Part shown: piece by piece, positions 51,388 through 60,082 of the stretch
Position numbering within the stretch: position 1 is the stretch's first letter
Layout: each line of letters opens with the position of its first letter
Origin: Fibrobacter sp.
Lineage (GTDB): Bacteria > Fibrobacterota > Fibrobacteria > Fibrobacterales > Fibrobacteraceae
DNA length: 64,000 nt
Assembly (NCBI GenBank): GCA_017526585.1
Contig: JAFXRC010000037.1
Coordinates: 85,353 to 149,352, forward strand
Direction of reading: 5' to 3'
Position numbers and translations under genes: made by a program
The notes under the pieces: model-generated
The model's database searches: none
What the model was told of the DNA's origin: nothing
What the model saw: the letters and a program-made list of their open reading frames with translations, nothing else

Positions 51388-52605
51388 CTAGAAGTTCACC
51401 TTGAAGAACTTGCGCTTACCAACTTGAACAACCAGCTGGTCGCCGCCCTTGATCTCAAAGGATGCCTGCGGGTCGGCGAGCTTTTCGCCAGCAATCTTCA
51501 CGCCGCCGTTCTGGACCATGCGGCGAGCTTCACCCTTGGAGGCGAAAGCCTTGATTTCAACGAGCAGGTCCAGGGCACCGTAGGTGCCGGCCGCCACGCT
51601 GCATTCGGCTGCGTCACTCGGTATGGCGTTGCCGCTGTGGATTTCGCGTTCCTTGGCGGCGGCGGCCTCGGCGGCTTCTGCGCCGTAGTACTGCGTCACG
51701 ATATCGATAGCGAGGCGGTGCTTCGCGTCGTTCGGGTTCATCTTGCCCGCAGCGATATCAGCCATCATCTGCTTGATTTCTGCAAGCGGAATATTGGTCA
51801 AAAGTTCGAACCAGTTCTCGACGATGCTGTCAGCGAGGCTGTAAATCTTGTGATACATCACATCAGCAGGTTCGTTGAGACCCACATAGTTACCGATGGA
51901 CTTGGACATCTTGACCTTACCATCAGTACCCAGAAGAATCGGCATGAAGAGACCGATCTGCGGTTCCATGCCTTCGAAAAGCTGCAAGTCGCGACCACGA
52001 AGCACGTTGAACTTCTGGTCGGTACCACCGAGTTCCACGTCGCTATTGATGGCGACAGAATCGTAGCCCTGCATCATCGGATACATGAATTCGTGCAGGC
52101 TGATCGGCGTATTGGCCGTGTAGCGGTTGTGGAAGTCCTCTCGTTCAAGCATCTGGGCCACGGTGAACTGGCCCATGAGTTCGGTCACCTTGCTGAACGG
52201 GAGCTTAGAGAACCATTCGCCGTTGTAGTGGATTTCCACCTGGTCGCGACGAACCACCTTGAAGAACTGTTCCTGGTATTCCTTCGCGTTTTCGAGCACC
52301 TGTTCGTGCGTGAGACGCGGACGGGCCTTGTTGCGGCCGCTGGGGTCACCAATCTGGGCGGTGTAGTCACCCACAATGAGCACGACGGTATGGCCCAAAT
52401 CCTGGAACTGACGGAGCTTGCGCATCACCACCGTATGGCCAAAGTGCACATCCGGGGCCGTCGGGTCGACACCCATCTTGATACGGAGCGGGACTCCGGT
52501 ATCGTAGGACTTCTGGAGTTTCTTTTCGAGTTCTTCTTGCGGCACGACATCGATAACGCCGCGCATCAAAATTTCAAGCTGTTCCTTAACAGGACGGAAT
52601 TGCAT
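51388..52605 (-). CDS. tyrS: Tyrosyl-tRNA synthetase
   Basis: Charges tRNA-Tyr with tyrosine. 405 residues. Class I signatures HFGH (54-57) and KMSKS (232-236), with PTAPDVH before the first and a typical S4 RNA-binding domain at the C-terminus. TyrRS-specific VGDYTAQIGDPSGR is present. Likely first gene of the tyrS-pfkB-mqnB-mqnD operon. The intergenic region to the divergent barrel gene contains an A/T inverted repeat (52714-52738). Shine-Dalgarno is weak (gagaaaatt). Confidence 0.95.
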   Translation of the reverse strand: MQFRPVKEQLEILMRGVIDVVPQEELEKKLQKSYDTGVPLRIKMGVDPTAPDVHFGHTVVMRKLRQFQDLGHTVVLIVGDYTAQIGDPSGRNKARPRLTHEQVLENAKEYQEQFFKVVRRDQVEIHYNGEWFSKLPFSKVTELMGQFTVAQMLEREDFHNRYTANTPISLHEFMYPMMQGYDSVAINSDVELGGTDQKFNVLRGRDLQLFEGMEPQIGLFMPILLGTDGKVKMSKSIGNYVGLNEPADVMYHKIYSLADSIVENWFELLTNIPLAEIKQMMADIAAGKMNPNDAKHRLAIDIVTQYYGAEAAEAAAAKEREIHSGNAIPSDAAECSVAAGTYGALDLLVEIKAFASKGEARRMVQNGGVKIAGEKLADPQASFEIKGGDQLVVQVGKRKFFKVNF

Positions 52606-52713
52606 AATTTTCTCAATAGTTAATGGTTAATGATTATTGGTCAGGTGAATTACAAGTCCAAACCGCTAATCACTGAAAGCCCATGTAGAAGGAATGAATT
52701 TTCATACGGCGTA

Positions 52714-52738
52714 AATATAGAAAACGTTTTTCTATATT
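52714..52738. promoter_or_regulatory. A/T-rich inverted repeat between divergent genes
   Basis: Near-perfect palindrome AATATAGAAAAC/GTTTTTCTATATT between tyrS and the plus-strand barrel gene, 26 bases upstream of the latter's ATG. Either half ends in TATATT, so it may hold two -10 boxes or an operator. No -35 hexamer fits on either side. Confidence 0.35.
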
Positions 52739-52764
52739 CTTCGCACCATTTTGAGGAGAACATA

Positions 52765-53376
52765 ATGAAAAAACTACTTATTCTAGTCGCCATGGCGACG
52801 TCTCTCTGTTTTGCACAATCGGAACCCCGCGCCCACGACGGCTTCTTCTTGAACATCGCCCTAGGAATGGGATACCAATCCATCGACTTCGTTGTGGAGG
52901 ACTGGCAAGAAGAAACCGACAACAAGGCTGGACTTGCGACCGATATCGATGTAAAACTCGGTGGAACAATCTCCTACAACACCCTTATGCACCTAACGAT
53001 CACCGGTACAACAAAAACGGGAACCATCGACTATGACGATGAATACGAAGACATTCGAGCCAACATGTCACTTTTAGGCTTGGGCGTCACTCATTATTTT
53101 GAATACAACATTTTCATCACAGCTTCATGCGGCATCAGTCAATTCCACGCCAATGATGAGGTAGCAGTATTCTCCGGAGTCATCAAAAATAAAGCGACTC
53201 AGGACATCAACACTGGATTCGGCTTTCAAGTGGGCGGAGGAAAAGAATGGTGGGTCAGCGACAACTGGGGTATCGGCGCATCAGCATCCCTTCTATACGG
53301 TTTTGCTTCCAACCTTAGAGACACAAAAGAATCTTCCCTGGGTATAACACTAAGGCTTTCTGCCTCCTACAACTAA
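52765..53376 (+). CDS. Small outer-membrane beta-barrel protein
   Basis: 203 residues. Signal peptide MKKLLILVAMATSLCFA. The mature part has alternating strands with Asp/Gly turns and an aromatic C-terminus (LRLSASYN), typical of eight-stranded barrels such as the OmpX/OmpW or opacity type. Ligand unknown. The ATG at 52765 has GAGGAG seven bases upstream; further upstream the frame is open but unlikely to be coding. Confidence 0.75.
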   Translation: MKKLLILVAMATSLCFAQSEPRAHDGFFLNIALGMGYQSIDFVVEDWQEETDNKAGLATDIDVKLGGTISYNTLMHLTITGTTKTGTIDYDDEYEDIRANMSLLGLGVTHYFEYNIFITASCGISQFHANDEVAVFSGVIKNKATQDINTGFGFQVGGGKEWWVSDNWGIGASASLLYGFASNLRDTKESSLGITLRLSASYN

Positions 53377-53411
53377 TTCCGTTGTAGCACGACTCACTTA
53401 GTGGAACAGCA

Positions 53412-54941
53412 TTATTTTCCGAAACCAGCGAGGTCTATACCGAGCTGGTTTATTTTGTATGTAAGAATGCGCGGAGTCGTGGAAAGACTGCGCGCAGCAG
53501 CGGCGACTTTACCCTTGCTGCTCTTGAGGGCGTCGCAGATGATGTCCTTTTCGTAGGCCTCCACCATGCGCTTTAAATTGCCATTCACGGGAGTTCCGCT
53601 GGTTTCAGCAGTTTGCAACGTGGTCGGGAAATGGTGCGGGTAGATAACATCTTCGTCCGTCACGAGGACCGCACGTTCGATGCCGTTTTCCAGTTCGCGG
53701 ACATTTCCGGGCCACGGGTAGCTCATGAGCATATTGATGGTTGTGCGCGCAAGGCGGCGGACATTTTTCCCCACGATGCGGCAGTAATGCTCCACAAAGT
53801 GGTCCGCCAGGAGCACGATGTCTGTCTTGCGGTTCCTGAGCGGCGGCACGTAAATCGGGAAAATGTGCAGCTGGTAATAGAGGTCTTCACGGAAGGTTCC
53901 TTCTTCCACCATCTGCTGCAGGTTCTTGGTGGTGGCCGCAATCACGCGAACATTAACCTTCTTCGCAATGCGGGCGCCAATGCGTTCGACTTCACCGTGC
54001 TGCATCAATCGCAAAAGCTTCACCTGAAGGTTCGGAGAAAGCTCGCCCACTTCGTCGAGGAAGAGCGTGCCGCCTTCGGCCTGTTCTACGCGACCGGGAG
54101 TTTCTGCAAATACGCCCACAAGTGCACCACGCACACTACCGAACAGTTCTCGATCCAAAACCGATTCCGGCATCGAGGCGCAATGGACGCGAACGAACGG
54201 GCCCATGTTGCGGTCGGAACGGTAGTGGATTGCCTCGGCAACAAGTCCCTTGCCCGTACCGACCTCGCCCACGATGAGGGCGGGTAGGGGACTTTTCGAC
54301 ACCTGGTCAATCTGCGCATACACGCGCTGCATTTCGCTAGAGCGACCGATGATATTGTCGGGCTGGAAACGGTCCTTGAGTTCCTGCGTCAAACGTTCGT
54401 TTTCGGCCTTTAGAAGTTCGTTCTCTTCGCGGGCTTCGCGGCGGAGTTTCACTGCCGCAGCAAGCATCTGCGCGATAATTTCTAACAAACGAAGTTTTTC
54501 GGGAAGTTCGTCTTCGATCGGATTCTGGACATCCGCACTGAAGGCGCCAATCACCTGGTGCTCCATAATCACAGGTACGCAGAGGAACGCCTTGTCTTCG
54601 CTCTTGCCGCGACCCGTCCTATCCAAGAAGTCCGGATCTTTTGCAACAGAAGGAATGATAATCGGTTTACCGGTTTCCACGACGCGACCGGTAATGCCTT
54701 CGCCCACCTTGTAGCGCCCTTTGCGCGCCTGGCGGCTCGAAAGACCTTCTGCAATTTCGATGGAGATTTCGCCAGTATGGCGGTTATAGAGAGTAAGGGT
54801 CGCATGCTCCACGCCCATCGTGGACTCCACCACTTCCAAAATCGGATGTGCGACGCTCTCGAAATCGAGCGTCTGGTTCAAAATGGAGCTGATCTTGTAG
54901 AGCAGCTCCAGTTCAAGGATTTTGGATTGCGAGGTGGGCAT
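53412..54941 (-). CDS. GAF-AAA+-HTH regulator with a degenerate GAFTGA loop
   Basis: 509 residues, NifA/NtrC layout. GAF sensor at about 20-165, sigma-54 AAA+ domain at about 195-430 with Walker A GEVGTGK (225-231) and Walker B TLFLDE (292-297), and a C-terminal Fis-type helix-turn-helix (about 460-505: [21 protein letters not shown]). The sigma-54 contact loop, normally GAFTGA, reads GALVGV at 272-277, and the usual YYRL near the sensor region reads YYQL. The loop is near-invariant in sigma-54 activators, so the protein may act without sigma-54, as a repressor or with an altered partner. Start ATG 54941 (MPTSQSK). It is transcribed toward the barrel gene, on the opposite strand. Confidence 0.85.
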   Translation of the reverse strand: MPTSQSKILELELLYKISSILNQTLDFESVAHPILEVVESTMGVEHATLTLYNRHTGEISIEIAEGLSSRQARKGRYKVGEGITGRVVETGKPIIIPSVAKDPDFLDRTGRGKSEDKAFLCVPVIMEHQVIGAFSADVQNPIEDELPEKLRLLEIIAQMLAAAVKLRREAREENELLKAENERLTQELKDRFQPDNIIGRSSEMQRVYAQIDQVSKSPLPALIVGEVGTGKGLVAEAIHYRSDRNMGPFVRVHCASMPESVLDRELFGSVRGALVGVFAETPGRVEQAEGGTLFLDEVGELSPNLQVKLLRLMQHGEVERIGARIAKKVNVRVIAATTKNLQQMVEEGTFREDLYYQLHIFPIYVPPLRNRKTDIVLLADHFVEHYCRIVGKNVRRLARTTINMLMSYPWPGNVRELENGIERAVLVTDEDVIYPHHFPTTLQTAETSGTPVNGNLKRMVEAYEKDIICDALKSSKGKVAAAARSLSTTPRILTYKINQLGIDLAGFGK

Positions 54942-54955
54942 AACTCTTATTGAAT

Positions 54956-54985
54956 GGATTGCTTCGCCTTTGGCTCGCAATGACG
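54956..54985. repeat. REP-like palindromic element, copy 2
   Basis: Same 30-base element as 7952-7981, lying in the 54-base gap between the regulator and yqeY, partly in the 5' leader of the regulator. Palindromic arms ATTGC/GCAAT. Confidence 0.8.
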
Positions 54986-54995
54986 TTTTTTCAGT

Positions 54996-55466
54996 CTACT
55001 TCAAGGCTTCCTGCACGAGAGCAGAGGCGCGCTTGGCGTCGAAGCGGCCCTTGACCTTCGGGGAGAGTTCCTTCATGATCTTGCCCATGTCCTTCGGACT
55101 GGAAGCTCCGGTCGCCGCCTTGATTTCGGCGATGAGGGCCTTGACTTCGTCTTCGGTCATTTCGGCCGGCATGTACTTGCGGTAGAGCGCGATGCAGGCT
55201 TCTTCGGCCGGGACCTTGTCCATGAAACCACCCTTCTTGAGGATATCGATGGCTTCCTGCTTCTGCTTAACGCTCTTTGCAAGAACATCGACGCACATTT
55301 CGTCGGTAATGGTTTCTTCAATCTGTGCCGGAGTTGCACCATTCTTCATGGCTTCGTTCTTGATGTCGGAATGGAGGGTACGGAGCGTTCCGAGAGTTTC
55401 GGAATCGTGCGCCTTCATGGCGGCCTTGATATCGTCTTTAATTTTTGTCAGCAATGCACTGCTCAT
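54996..55466 (-). CDS. yqeY: GatB/YqeY domain protein
   Basis: 156 residues, helical. Family features: MSSALLTKIKDDIKAAMKA, LGTLRTLHSDIKNEAM and, near the end, SPKDMGKIMKELSPKVKGRFD. YqeY resembles the tail domain of the GatB amidotransferase subunit and is often found beside rpsU, as here, but its role is not settled. It follows rpsU by about 120 bases that contain the rpsU terminator. Confidence 0.9.
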   Translation of the reverse strand: MSSALLTKIKDDIKAAMKAHDSETLGTLRTLHSDIKNEAMKNGATPAQIEETITDEMCVDVLAKSVKQKQEAIDILKKGGFMDKVPAEEACIALYRKYMPAEMTEDEVKALIAEIKAATGASSPKDMGKIMKELSPKVKGRFDAKRASALVQEALK

Positions 55467-55531
55467 GTTTTACCCTTGGCGGATTACGCCCCGCTCCTGG
55501 CATTTAGGTTCAACCTCTAAAAACACGCAAC

Positions 55532-55558
55532 GAGCCACCGGTCATAGACCGACGACTC
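55532..55558 (-). terminator. Terminator of rpsU
   Basis: Stem of 12 pairs with three G-U wobbles (GAGTCGTCGGTC/GACCGGTGGCTC), three-base loop and a T-run on the minus strand. Located 28 bases after the rpsU stop. Confidence 0.65.
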
Positions 55559-55585
55559 ATTACAAAATCGATGCCTTGATAGCGA

Positions 55586-55795
55586 CTAGTAGAGACGCTT
55601 GCGGTTCTGGTCAGCGATTTCTTTCAAGCGCTTGCGGCGAGCAGCAGTTTCGATGCGCTTCTTTTCTTCAGAAGGCTTTTCGAAGCGCTGGCGCTTCTTG
55701 ACATCGGAAATGATGCCGTTCTTTTCGCAGGACTTGGTGAAACGCTTGAGAGCGCGTTCAAAAGGTTCGTTGGACTTAACAATTACGCCGATCAC
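55586..55795 (-). CDS. rpsU: 30S ribosomal protein S21
   Basis: Small-subunit ribosomal protein that assists base pairing with mRNA. 69 residues, the usual length, strongly basic: start MIGVIVKSNEPFERALKRF, then RQRFEKPSEEKKR, ending QNRKRLY. GTG start at 55795 with AAAGGAT 5 bases upstream. Promoter TTGACG-17-TATATTTG (55867-55839, minus strand) is one of the clearest in the window. Confidence 0.95.
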   Translation of the reverse strand: MIGVIVKSNEPFERALKRFTKSCEKNGIISDVKKRQRFEKPSEEKKRIETAARRKRLKEIADQNRKRLY

Positions 55796-55838
55796 GATTA
55801 TCCTTTGGTTAAATTAGAAATTCGTTTTTGGATAGCCA

Positions 55839-55867
55839 AATATATTTAATTGCAAGAAATTCGTCAA
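55839..55867 (-). promoter_or_regulatory. Promoter of rpsU
   Basis: TTGACG (55867-55862), 17-base spacer, TATATT (55844-55839) continuing to TATATTTGG, the same pattern as tRNA-Phe. Leader of about 36 bases. A GCCC-AAAAA-GGGC hairpin with T-run lies at about 55880-55902, between this promoter and the divergent SPOR gene. Confidence 0.8.
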
Positions 55868-55923
55868 GGGTAGAAAAAAAGCGCCCAAAAAGGGCTTTTT
55901 TAGGGTATTTTTCGTACTATAAC

Positions 55924-55952
55924 TTGCGGAATATCAAAGACTTATGTATATT
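55924..55952 (+). promoter_or_regulatory. Promoter-like element of the SPOR lipoprotein gene
   Basis: TTGCGG, 17-base spacer, TATATT (55947-55952) followed by TTTTG. It would start transcription about 50 bases before the ATG at 56007. Confidence 0.45.
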
Positions 55953-56006
55953 TTTGATAAAACAGACTGTTTTTTGTCTTGATTTTTCGAAAAACTGGAG
56001 ATTTGG

Positions 56007-56867
56007 ATGAAAAAATCAATCCTACCGCTTACTGCCATTGCGCTTGCAAGCTCCCTGCTTGTGGCTTGCAATGATGAAGAAGAACTTGTACCGAAGATGG
56101 ACTCGGCAAAGCCCGCCGTCCAGGCTCCCGCCCCGAAGGCTGAAGAACCGAAGGCAGATGAGCCGGAACTCGTTCCTATCCAATCTCTTTCCGGCAACAC
56201 CGAGGCAAAGGCCGACGACAACGCCAAAAATGAAAACGCAGCACAGGCCCCGACCGGAAACGTTCAGCCCCTCGATAAGGGTGACTTCGTTGTCCAGGTC
56301 AGCATTCAGTCCTCGAAGAAGGCTGCCGACGGCATCGTCAAGAAACTCGCCGAAAATAACGTGAAGGCATACATCGCCGAAGTGGAAAATCCAGGCGAAC
56401 TCGAAGGTACCTACTACCGTATCCGCGTCGGCTACTTCGAATCTAGCGCCGCCGCCCAGGAATACGGAAAGCAAGTTCTTTCTCCGCTGAACTACGCTTG
56501 GTGGGTGGACATGAGCAAGAACGACGATGTTGGAAATCCTAACGGCGATTCCGGCTCCGACTCCTACTCCAACAACTCCTATTCGAACACCACTTCTTAT
56601 TCCGAACCGGAACCAGCTCCTGCACCGGAGCCCGAACCGGCTCCCGCACCTGAGCCTGAACCTGCCCCGGCACCCGAACCTGCTCCGGCACCGGAGCCTG
56701 AGCCTGCTCCCGCACCGGCACCCGAACCGGAACCGGCTCCCGCACCTGCTCCAGAACCGGAACCTGCACCGGCCCCAGCACCCGAACCTGCTCCGGCACC
56801 TGCACCTGAGCCGGCCGCAGCTCCTGCAGCTCCCGCACCCGCCGACAACTTCGACGACTGGGAATAA
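56007..56867 (+). CDS. SPOR-domain lipoprotein with Pro-Ala-rich tail
   Basis: 286 residues. Lipobox ASSLLVAC with Cys21. A SPOR domain at about 95-175: DFVVQVSIQSSKKAADGIVKK, AYIAEVE and YYRIRVGYFESS match the peptidoglycan-binding fold that recognises denuded glycan at septa. The last 90 residues are (EPEPAPAP) repeats, unlike most SPOR proteins, where the domain is C-terminal. The ATG follows CTGGAG by six bases; a strong hairpin terminator lies at 56887. Likely role at division sites or in envelope remodelling. Confidence 0.85.
   Translation: MKKSILPLTAIALASSLLVACNDEEELVPKMDSAKPAVQAPAPKAEEPKADEPELVPIQSLSGNTEAKADDNAKNENAAQAPTGNVQPLDKGDFVVQVSIQSSKKAADGIVKKLAENNVKAYIAEVENPGELEGTYYRIRVGYFESSAAAQEYGKQVLSPLNYAWWVDMSKNDDVGNPNGDSGSDSYSNNSYSNTTSYSEPEPAPAPEPEPAPAPEPEPAPAPEPAPAPEPEPAPAPAPEPEPAPAPAPEPEPAPAPAPEPAPAPAPEPAAAPAAPAPADNFDDWE
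56605..56830 (+). repeat. Pro/Ala/Glu-rich tandem repeat in the SPOR lipoprotein
   Basis: About 75 codons of EPEPAPAP-type repeats, with variable codons. Low complexity, likely an extended spacer in the periplasm. Confidence 0.85.
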
Positions 56868-56886
56868 GTTCAAATCTACAGATATT

Positions 56887-56916
56887 AAAAAGCTCCGCAA
56901 ATGCGGAGCTTTTTTC
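56887..56916 (+). terminator. Terminator after the SPOR lipoprotein gene
   Basis: Perfect AAAAGCTCCGC/GCGGAGCTTTT stem with a four-base loop and T run, 20 bases after the stop. Confidence 0.9.
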
Positions 56917-56936
56917 GTTTAGAGCCTTCGATTTCG

Positions 56937-56958
56937 CCCTTCGACAAGCTCAGGGACC
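56937..56958. repeat. Interspersed palindromic element
   Basis: CCCTTCGACAAGCTCAGGGACC in the gap between the SPOR gene terminator and the glucokinase gene. The CCCT...AGGG arms can pair. It resembles short repeats common in intergenic regions of many bacteria; only one copy is seen here. Confidence 0.55.
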
Positions 56959-57005
56959 TTAATAAGGTTTACCAGCTTGCGAAACGCTAACTTATCAAAC
57001 GGAAG

Positions 57006-58073
57006 TTACTTCTGCAAGTTGAGACTTGCGTTTGCAGCGCCGTAAAGGCTGATGCTGTAGTCCTTGATCACGTACACCGGAATCTTGTTCAGGAGAGGAC
57101 GGATGTTCGGGTTGTAGTTCTTTTCGAAATACTTCATGAACAGATTGTCGCGTTCAAGCCAGCGCAGATCCTTCTGCACCGTACCACCAGCCAGATAGAA
57201 ACCGCCAAGCGGCAGGAACAGCGTAGCGGCATCACTTGCAAAGCGAGCAAGCATCTTCACGAACAGGCGCATCATTTCTGCAGCAACCGGGTCGGTATCG
57301 CTTGCGCGGCTGATGTACTTCGGACGATCGTTCGGTTCAGTCTCTTCAATCTTCTTGAAGGCATCATTATCAGGAACGCCGCGGGTTTCCTTCCACCATT
57401 CGTACATGTTGCGAAGTCCCATGCCGGACACGAGAGGCTCGACGCCGGGGACCATGCCGATCTTCTTTTCCATGTAGTCGTGGAATTCCTGGGAATCCTT
57501 GTCGAACGGAGCGAACGTAGAGTGACCACCTTCGGAACAAGCCGGGATATACTTTTCGCCGTCGAAAGCGAGGAAGCCAACGCCCATGCCAGTACCCGGA
57601 CCGATTACCGCCTTCGTGGTCTTCTGCGGAGCAGGCGTGCTACCATCGGTGTGCACAAGCTTATGAATCTGGGCGGGGTCATCGACATCGAGCGTCGGAA
57701 TGCCGTAGCTGATAGCCATGAAGTCGTTGATCACGAGTGTCGGGATACCGGTAGCCGAGGTCAATGCGTCGCCATCGACACTCCACGGGAGGTTCGTCAT
57801 GACGCACTTGTTGTTTGCCACGGGACCTGCGGCACTAATGCAAATGTGGGAGGGCTTCAAGTCTGCACGGTTTTCGACTGCAATTTTGAGCGTTTCGCGA
57901 ATCGGAGCGTCCAAGCCATCGATATCCTTAGACGGACAATCAGTTTCAAGGATCAGCGTGAACTTGCCATCCTTGTAGCCAACCAAGCCGAGGTTCGTGT
58001 TCGTGCCACCAATATCGCCCGCCAGAACGAGGCGATCAAACTTTGCATCGGGATTAAGCCATTTGATTTCCAT
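57006..58073 (-). CDS. glk: Glucokinase
   Basis: Phosphorylates glucose to glucose 6-phosphate. 355 residues. Glk-family (not ROK) features: AGDIGGTNTNLGLVG as the phosphate-binding loop, GPVANNKCVMTNLPWSVD, LVINDFMAISYGIP and IGPGTGMGVGFLAFDG. The start, ATG 58073, has GGAG seven bases upstream. It lies alone between the SPOR lipoprotein and the Rrf2 gene. Fits the cell's dependence on glucose and cellodextrins. Confidence 0.92.
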   Translation of the reverse strand: MEIKWLNPDAKFDRLVLAGDIGGTNTNLGLVGYKDGKFTLILETDCPSKDIDGLDAPIRETLKIAVENRADLKPSHICISAAGPVANNKCVMTNLPWSVDGDALTSATGIPTLVINDFMAISYGIPTLDVDDPAQIHKLVHTDGSTPAPQKTTKAVIGPGTGMGVGFLAFDGEKYIPACSEGGHSTFAPFDKDSQEFHDYMEKKIGMVPGVEPLVSGMGLRNMYEWWKETRGVPDNDAFKKIEETEPNDRPKYISRASDTDPVAAEMMRLFVKMLARFASDAATLFLPLGGFYLAGGTVQKDLRWLERDNLFMKYFEKNYNPNIRPLLNKIPVYVIKDYSISLYGAANASLNLQK

Positions 58074-58103
58074 AAAAAACTCCAAGTTTTATAAAAAAAT
58101 AAT

Positions 58104-58562
58104 TTAAAGACCGCAGTTCCATTCCTTGCCGCCGGGAATCTTCCCCTCGGTTTCGGGCATGTTCCGCAAAAACTGATCGAGTGTTACTCCACTAAGATAC
58201 TCACGGATCATGGTATCGAGATCCTTCCATACGGGAAGCGTCACGCAGAACTTGGCTCGGTCACACTTTTTTGCATTCTTGTCGAGACAAGCCACCGGTG
58301 AAACGGATGTTTCCATCAGCGAAAGGATATCCCAGACGCTGCAATCTTCGGGGGCGCAGTTGAGCCTGTATCCGCCGCCTTTGCCACGAGCGCCTTCCAA
58401 CAGCTTTCCACGCACCAGTGTGCCGAGAATTCCTTCAAGATATTTTTCCGAAATCTGTTGACGGGAAGAAAGTTCCTGCAACTTTACGAACTCGCCCTTG
58501 CCGTTTTTGGCAAGATCGATCATTACACGAAGCGCATAGCGTCCTTTCGTCGAGATTCTCAA
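58104..58562 (-). CDS. Rrf2 family transcriptional regulator
   Basis: 152 residues. N-terminal winged helix (RISTKGRYALRVMIDLA, LSSRQQISEKYLEGILGTL, GARGKGGGYRL) and three cysteines, ACLDKNAKKCDRAKFC, in the IscR-like position, so an iron-sulfur cluster is likely to be its sensor. Targets unknown. It shares the direction of the FKBP gene and starts two bases from it, so the two may form an operon. Confidence 0.88.
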   Translation of the reverse strand: MRISTKGRYALRVMIDLAKNGKGEFVKLQELSSRQQISEKYLEGILGTLVRGKLLEGARGKGGGYRLNCAPEDCSVWDILSLMETSVSPVACLDKNAKKCDRAKFCVTLPVWKDLDTMIREYLSGVTLDQFLRNMPETEGKIPGGKEWNCGL

Positions 58563-58564
58563 CT

Positions 58565-60010
58565 TTATTCTCCCAAGTACTCAACCGCAAAGATGAGCGT
58601 AGAACCACCAGGGATAGGACCTGCGCCGCGAGCTCCGTAACCCAGTCCGGGCGGTACCACGAGGATTCTCTTTTCGCCGGGAAGCATGCCCTGAACGCCA
58701 AGTTCCCAGCCGCGAATCACGCGACCCGCCCCCAGCGTGAAGCCAAAGACCTGTCCACGATCGCGGGAGCTATCGAACTTATAACCATTGGTGAGCCAAC
58801 CGGTGTAATGCACCTTCGCCACATTTCCCTTTTGAGCCGGTTCACCTTCGCCTTCCTTAATAACCGCATAGCGGAGACCTTCTGGTCCATTCTCAAATGT
58901 AAGCGCCGTCGTGTCGGGGAAGAAATCCATGTTCGCAATCACAGCCTCGTCCACTTCGGAGGAAACGAGTTCTACGCGGAAAATAAGAGTCGAGTTAGAA
59001 GGAATCATCGAGTAAGCCGTTGCGCCATAGCCCATCGCAGGAGCGACACGGAACCAGCGGACACCACCTTCGCGCATACCTTCGAGACCGACTTCCCAGC
59101 CCTTGATCATCTTGCCAGCCCCCATCACCACCTGGAGAGGCTTACCAATATCCTTAGAAGAACCGAACTTGCGACCCGAAAGGAGCCAACCCGTATAATG
59201 AGTCTTGAGGACGGACCCCACCACGGCAGGCTTACCGGTTCCCACTTTTTCATCATGAATTTTTAGACCCTTAGCCGCTTCGCGCCAACCGAGACCTTCG
59301 ATATTCTTGGGGAACACATCGGGTTCCATCGGAGGATCAGCACTCACCAGTTCCACAATAAAGAACAGATCGGAATATTCGGGGACGCCTTCGAGAGAAT
59401 TTTCGCCGTAGCCCATCTGGTAAGGCACATAGAGCTTGCGGACTTCGCCGGGCTTCATGCCAACGAGGCCCTTTTCCCAACCGGCAATCACGAGCCCAAT
59501 GCCAAGCGTAAACTCAAGCGGTTCGCCACCGGAGTAGGATTCCGAGAATAATCTGAAACGGCTATCCGAAGATGCAGGCGCAATAGAATCGACAAATGTC
59601 ATCGCCGCTACAGAGGAATCTACAGTAGACGCAGCTGCTGCAGTATCTACCGGAACCACTTCTTTTTCGATTTCCTTGGACTTCTTCTTCGATTTTTTGT
59701 CCTTGTGCTTGGCAGAAGCCGTTTCCACGAGCGCAGTCGTGTCAACTTTTGTCACGCCCGCAATCTGATCGGAATTAAAATCGTTGGCGAGGCGAAGGGA
59801 GTCCGCAATACGAAGCGAATCGGCAAGACGGACCTTTTCAGCAAGAATTTTTACGCTATCCAGATACACATAACTCTTGTAATGGACCCTGATGAGCTGA
59901 CCGGCCCGAATGGAGTCTCCAGAGCCTTCCCTAACCGTTTCCACCTTAAAAGGAATGGCAAAACAGGCGCTACACATCAGCAATACAAGAAAAATCTTCA
60001 ATTTCGACAT
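58565..60010 (-). CDS. Secreted triple-domain FKBP-type peptidyl-prolyl isomerase
   Basis: 481 residues. Signal peptide cut near SACFAIP. Three FKBP domains. The first (about 25-235) is split by a helical, Lys-rich insert (about 55-155: VRLADSLRIADSLRLA, KHKDKKSKKKSKE). The second (about 240-350: VLKTHYTGWLLSGRKFGSS, KMIKGWEVGLEGM) and the third (about 365-481: VHYTGWLTNGYKFDSSRDRG, GRVIRGWELGVQGM, GLGYGARG) are complete. They should fold proline-containing secreted proteins. Activity of the first is uncertain. Starts are close to the Rrf2 stop. Confidence 0.88.
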   Translation of the reverse strand: MSKLKIFLVLLMCSACFAIPFKVETVREGSGDSIRAGQLIRVHYKSYVYLDSVKILAEKVRLADSLRIADSLRLANDFNSDQIAGVTKVDTTALVETASAKHKDKKSKKKSKEIEKEVVPVDTAAAASTVDSSVAAMTFVDSIAPASSDSRFRLFSESYSGGEPLEFTLGIGLVIAGWEKGLVGMKPGEVRKLYVPYQMGYGENSLEGVPEYSDLFFIVELVSADPPMEPDVFPKNIEGLGWREAAKGLKIHDEKVGTGKPAVVGSVLKTHYTGWLLSGRKFGSSKDIGKPLQVVMGAGKMIKGWEVGLEGMREGGVRWFRVAPAMGYGATAYSMIPSNSTLIFRVELVSSEVDEAVIANMDFFPDTTALTFENGPEGLRYAVIKEGEGEPAQKGNVAKVHYTGWLTNGYKFDSSRDRGQVFGFTLGAGRVIRGWELGVQGMLPGEKRILVVPPGLGYGARGAGPIPGGSTLIFAVEYLGE

Positions 60011-60082
60011 AAAATCTCCTGTCCCACAATTTAGAAAATGCTAGTTTTTGAGAGTAACGAATAATTCCAAACGGAATAAAAT

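Noticed and set aside
56022..56900. Frames opposite the Pro/Ala repeat of the SPOR lipoprotein
   Set aside because: Artefacts of repetitive GC-rich sequence read on the wrong strand; the plus-strand gene has lipobox, SPOR domain and terminator.
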